From assembly GCF_008086165.1 (NCBI RefSeq), contig NZ_VSKL01000003.1:186001-250000 (forward strand): DNA of 64,000 nt. Direction: 5' to 3'. Each line of letters begins with the position of its first letter. Within the stretch, counting starts at the first letter, position 1. A program made the position numbers and the translations under genes. Below the pieces are notes generated by a model, which had not been told where the DNA came from, searched no databases, and saw only the letters and a list, made by a program, of their open reading frames with translations. The stretch comes from Algorimicrobium algoritergicola. Its GTDB lineage: Bacteria > Bacteroidota > Bacteroidia > Flavobacteriales > Flavobacteriaceae. This document shows positions 62,985 to 64,000 of this stretch, piece after piece.

Positions 62985-64000
62985 ATGCTCATATTAGATA
63001 TTCTCTACTATGTTTTTATAATAGTAGCATGTTTTCAGGTTTGTTATTTTCTCTTTTTTTTTAGTCCCTTTGCATTTCAAAAAGAAAGCAATCCATCAAC
63101 TAAAAACATACCGATTTCGGTTATAATCTGTGCTAAAAACGAAGCCGAAAATCTCAAGAAATTTCTTCCAACCGTCATTGCTCAAAACTACCCTAATTTT
63201 GAAATTGTTTTAATTAATGATGCATCTTATGATGATACATTAGATGTCATGGAAGCTTTTGCCGAGAACCATCCAAATATTAAAATTGTAGATGTTAAAA
63301 ATAATGAAGCCTTTTGGGCCAACAAAAAATATGCTTTAACGTTAGGTATTAAATCCGCTAAAAACAATCATTTATTATTTACAGACGCAGATTGCACACC
63401 TGTTTCCAACAATTGGATTTCACAAATGAGCGCACATTTCAGCGCGGAGAAATCCATTGTTTTAGGTTATGGTGGTTATTACAAAATAAAAAACTCTTTA
63501 CTTAATAAGATTATCCGATTTGAAACCCTGCTCACCGCAATTCAGTACCTCTCATTTGCCAGAATGGGTTTACCATACATGGGAGTCGGGAGAAATTTAG
63601 CATACACCAAGGACGATTTTTTCAAGGCCAGTGGATTTATGAAACACATGTATATACGTTCTGGTGATGATGATTTATTCATTAATGAAATTGCAACAGC
63701 TACTAATACAAGTGTCTGTGTATCCAGAGAAAGCTTCACGATGTCTAATCCAAAAACAACATTTAAATCTTGGGTAACCCAAAAAAAACGGCATATTACA
63801 ACTGCCAGCCACTATAAAATCAGTCACCAAATGTTGCTAGCTTCTTTTTATGCATCACAATTATTATTTTGGCTTTCAGGAATTGTGCTTTTAAGCTTTT
63901 TATTTAAATGGGAAGTGGTTTTGGTATTTATAAGTTTGCGCTTTATAAGTCAATTTGTTATCGTATCGTTTATATCAAAAAAATTAGACGAACAGGATCT
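62985..64000 (+). CDS. family 2 glycosyltransferase, C-terminus outside window (partial)
   Basis: Open from the ATG at 62985 to the right edge (338 codons). It has an N-terminal membrane span (about residues 5-30), the GT2 core PISVIICAKNEAENLKKFLP, INDASYDDTLDVMEAF, the DxD motif LLFTDADCTPV (about 130-140), and an acceptor-site region GDDDLFINEIA followed by the basic motif QKKRH, in the place of the family's QxxRW. A further hydrophobic region at about residue 285 onward belongs to C-terminal spans. It is a processive- or transfer-type membrane glycosyltransferase; the sugar is unknown. Confidence 0.9.
   Translation, partial: MLILDILYYVFIIVACFQVCYFLFFFSPFAFQKESNPSTKNIPISVIICAKNEAENLKKFLPTVIAQNYPNFEIVLINDASYDDTLDVMEAFAENHPNIKIVDVKNNEAFWANKKYALTLGIKSAKNNHLLFTDADCTPVSNNWISQMSAHFSAEKSIVLGYGGYYKIKNSLLNKIIRFETLLTAIQYLSFARMGLPYMGVGRNLAYTKDDFFKASGFMKHMYIRSGDDDLFINEIATATNTSVCVSRESFTMSNPKTTFKSWVTQKKRHITTASHYKISHQMLLASFYASQLLFWLSGIVLLSFLFKWEVVLVFISLRFISQFVIVSFISKKLDEQD

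Noticed and set aside
1..64000. tRNA, rRNA or CRISPR array
   Set aside because: No cloverleaf with the GTTCGA T-arm, no rRNA-like stretch and no regularly spaced direct repeats were recognised on reading both strands. A covariance-model scan would be needed to be certain for small RNAs.

Overview
The window is a contiguous piece of a Bacteroidota chromosome, most likely from a (probably marine) Flavobacteriaceae species. The base composition is AT-rich. Several genes are preceded by the Bacteroidota-type promoter box TAnnTTTG. Two secreted proteins (33650-35041 and 50273-53257) end in type IX secretion sorting domains, and a carboxypeptidase-regulatory/TonB-plug/beta-barrel outer-membrane protein (10407-13211), GSCFA and several short lipoproteins are lineage-typical. 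I see no tRNA, rRNA, CRISPR array, transposase or integrase gene.

Left part (1-20130): a TPR signalling protein cut by the window edge, a lipoprotein, and an alaS-TPR lipoprotein-GSCFA operon on the minus strand. Next come plus-strand genes for an M23 peptidase, a MerR regulator, LemA and two TPM-domain proteins, then a large outer-membrane beta-barrel protein. The GTPase genes der and era flank a small membrane-protein gene, and an RNA methyltransferase follows. A divergent HxlR regulator/glyoxalase-like pair, a frameshifted DUF6090-type gene, a GNAT acetyltransferase and a lipoprotein complete the region.

Accessory insert (about 20381-24101): a tightly overlapping four-gene restriction-modification operon (XRE regulator, C5-cytosine methyltransferase and two candidate nuclease genes). 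It is bracketed by hairpin-forming sequences that share a loop core but have different, self-complementary arms. Outside these are 9-bp inverted repeats (GTTAGCGGC/GCCGCTAAC) and a further 110-base imperfect palindrome. It looks like a mobile cassette dropped between two ordinary chromosomal genes, and is the best candidate here for poorly described biology.

Central part (24113-44484): mpl (murein recycling), a TPR protein, a 2066-residue alpha-2-macroglobulin-family protein with an embedded TonB-plug-like segment, an M64 peptidase with a type IX sorting domain, an ion channel, obg, a fused hypoxanthine phosphoribosyltransferase-adenylate kinase, purK-purE, an M3 oligopeptidase, an ECF sigma factor with a small companion protein, and a UbiA-like membrane protein.

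Right part (44589-64000): gcvP, a FabH-like/methyltransferase/glycosyltransferase cluster, a large secreted protein, valS with a DNA/RNA endonuclease, a DUF1573 protein, a PDZ-aspartyl protease, an aminotransferase-murB pair, an ECF sigma/anti-sigma pair, a small Cys-rich membrane protein and a glycosyltransferase that runs off the end. Most of the window is housekeeping or envelope function; transfer is evident mainly at the restriction-modification insert.
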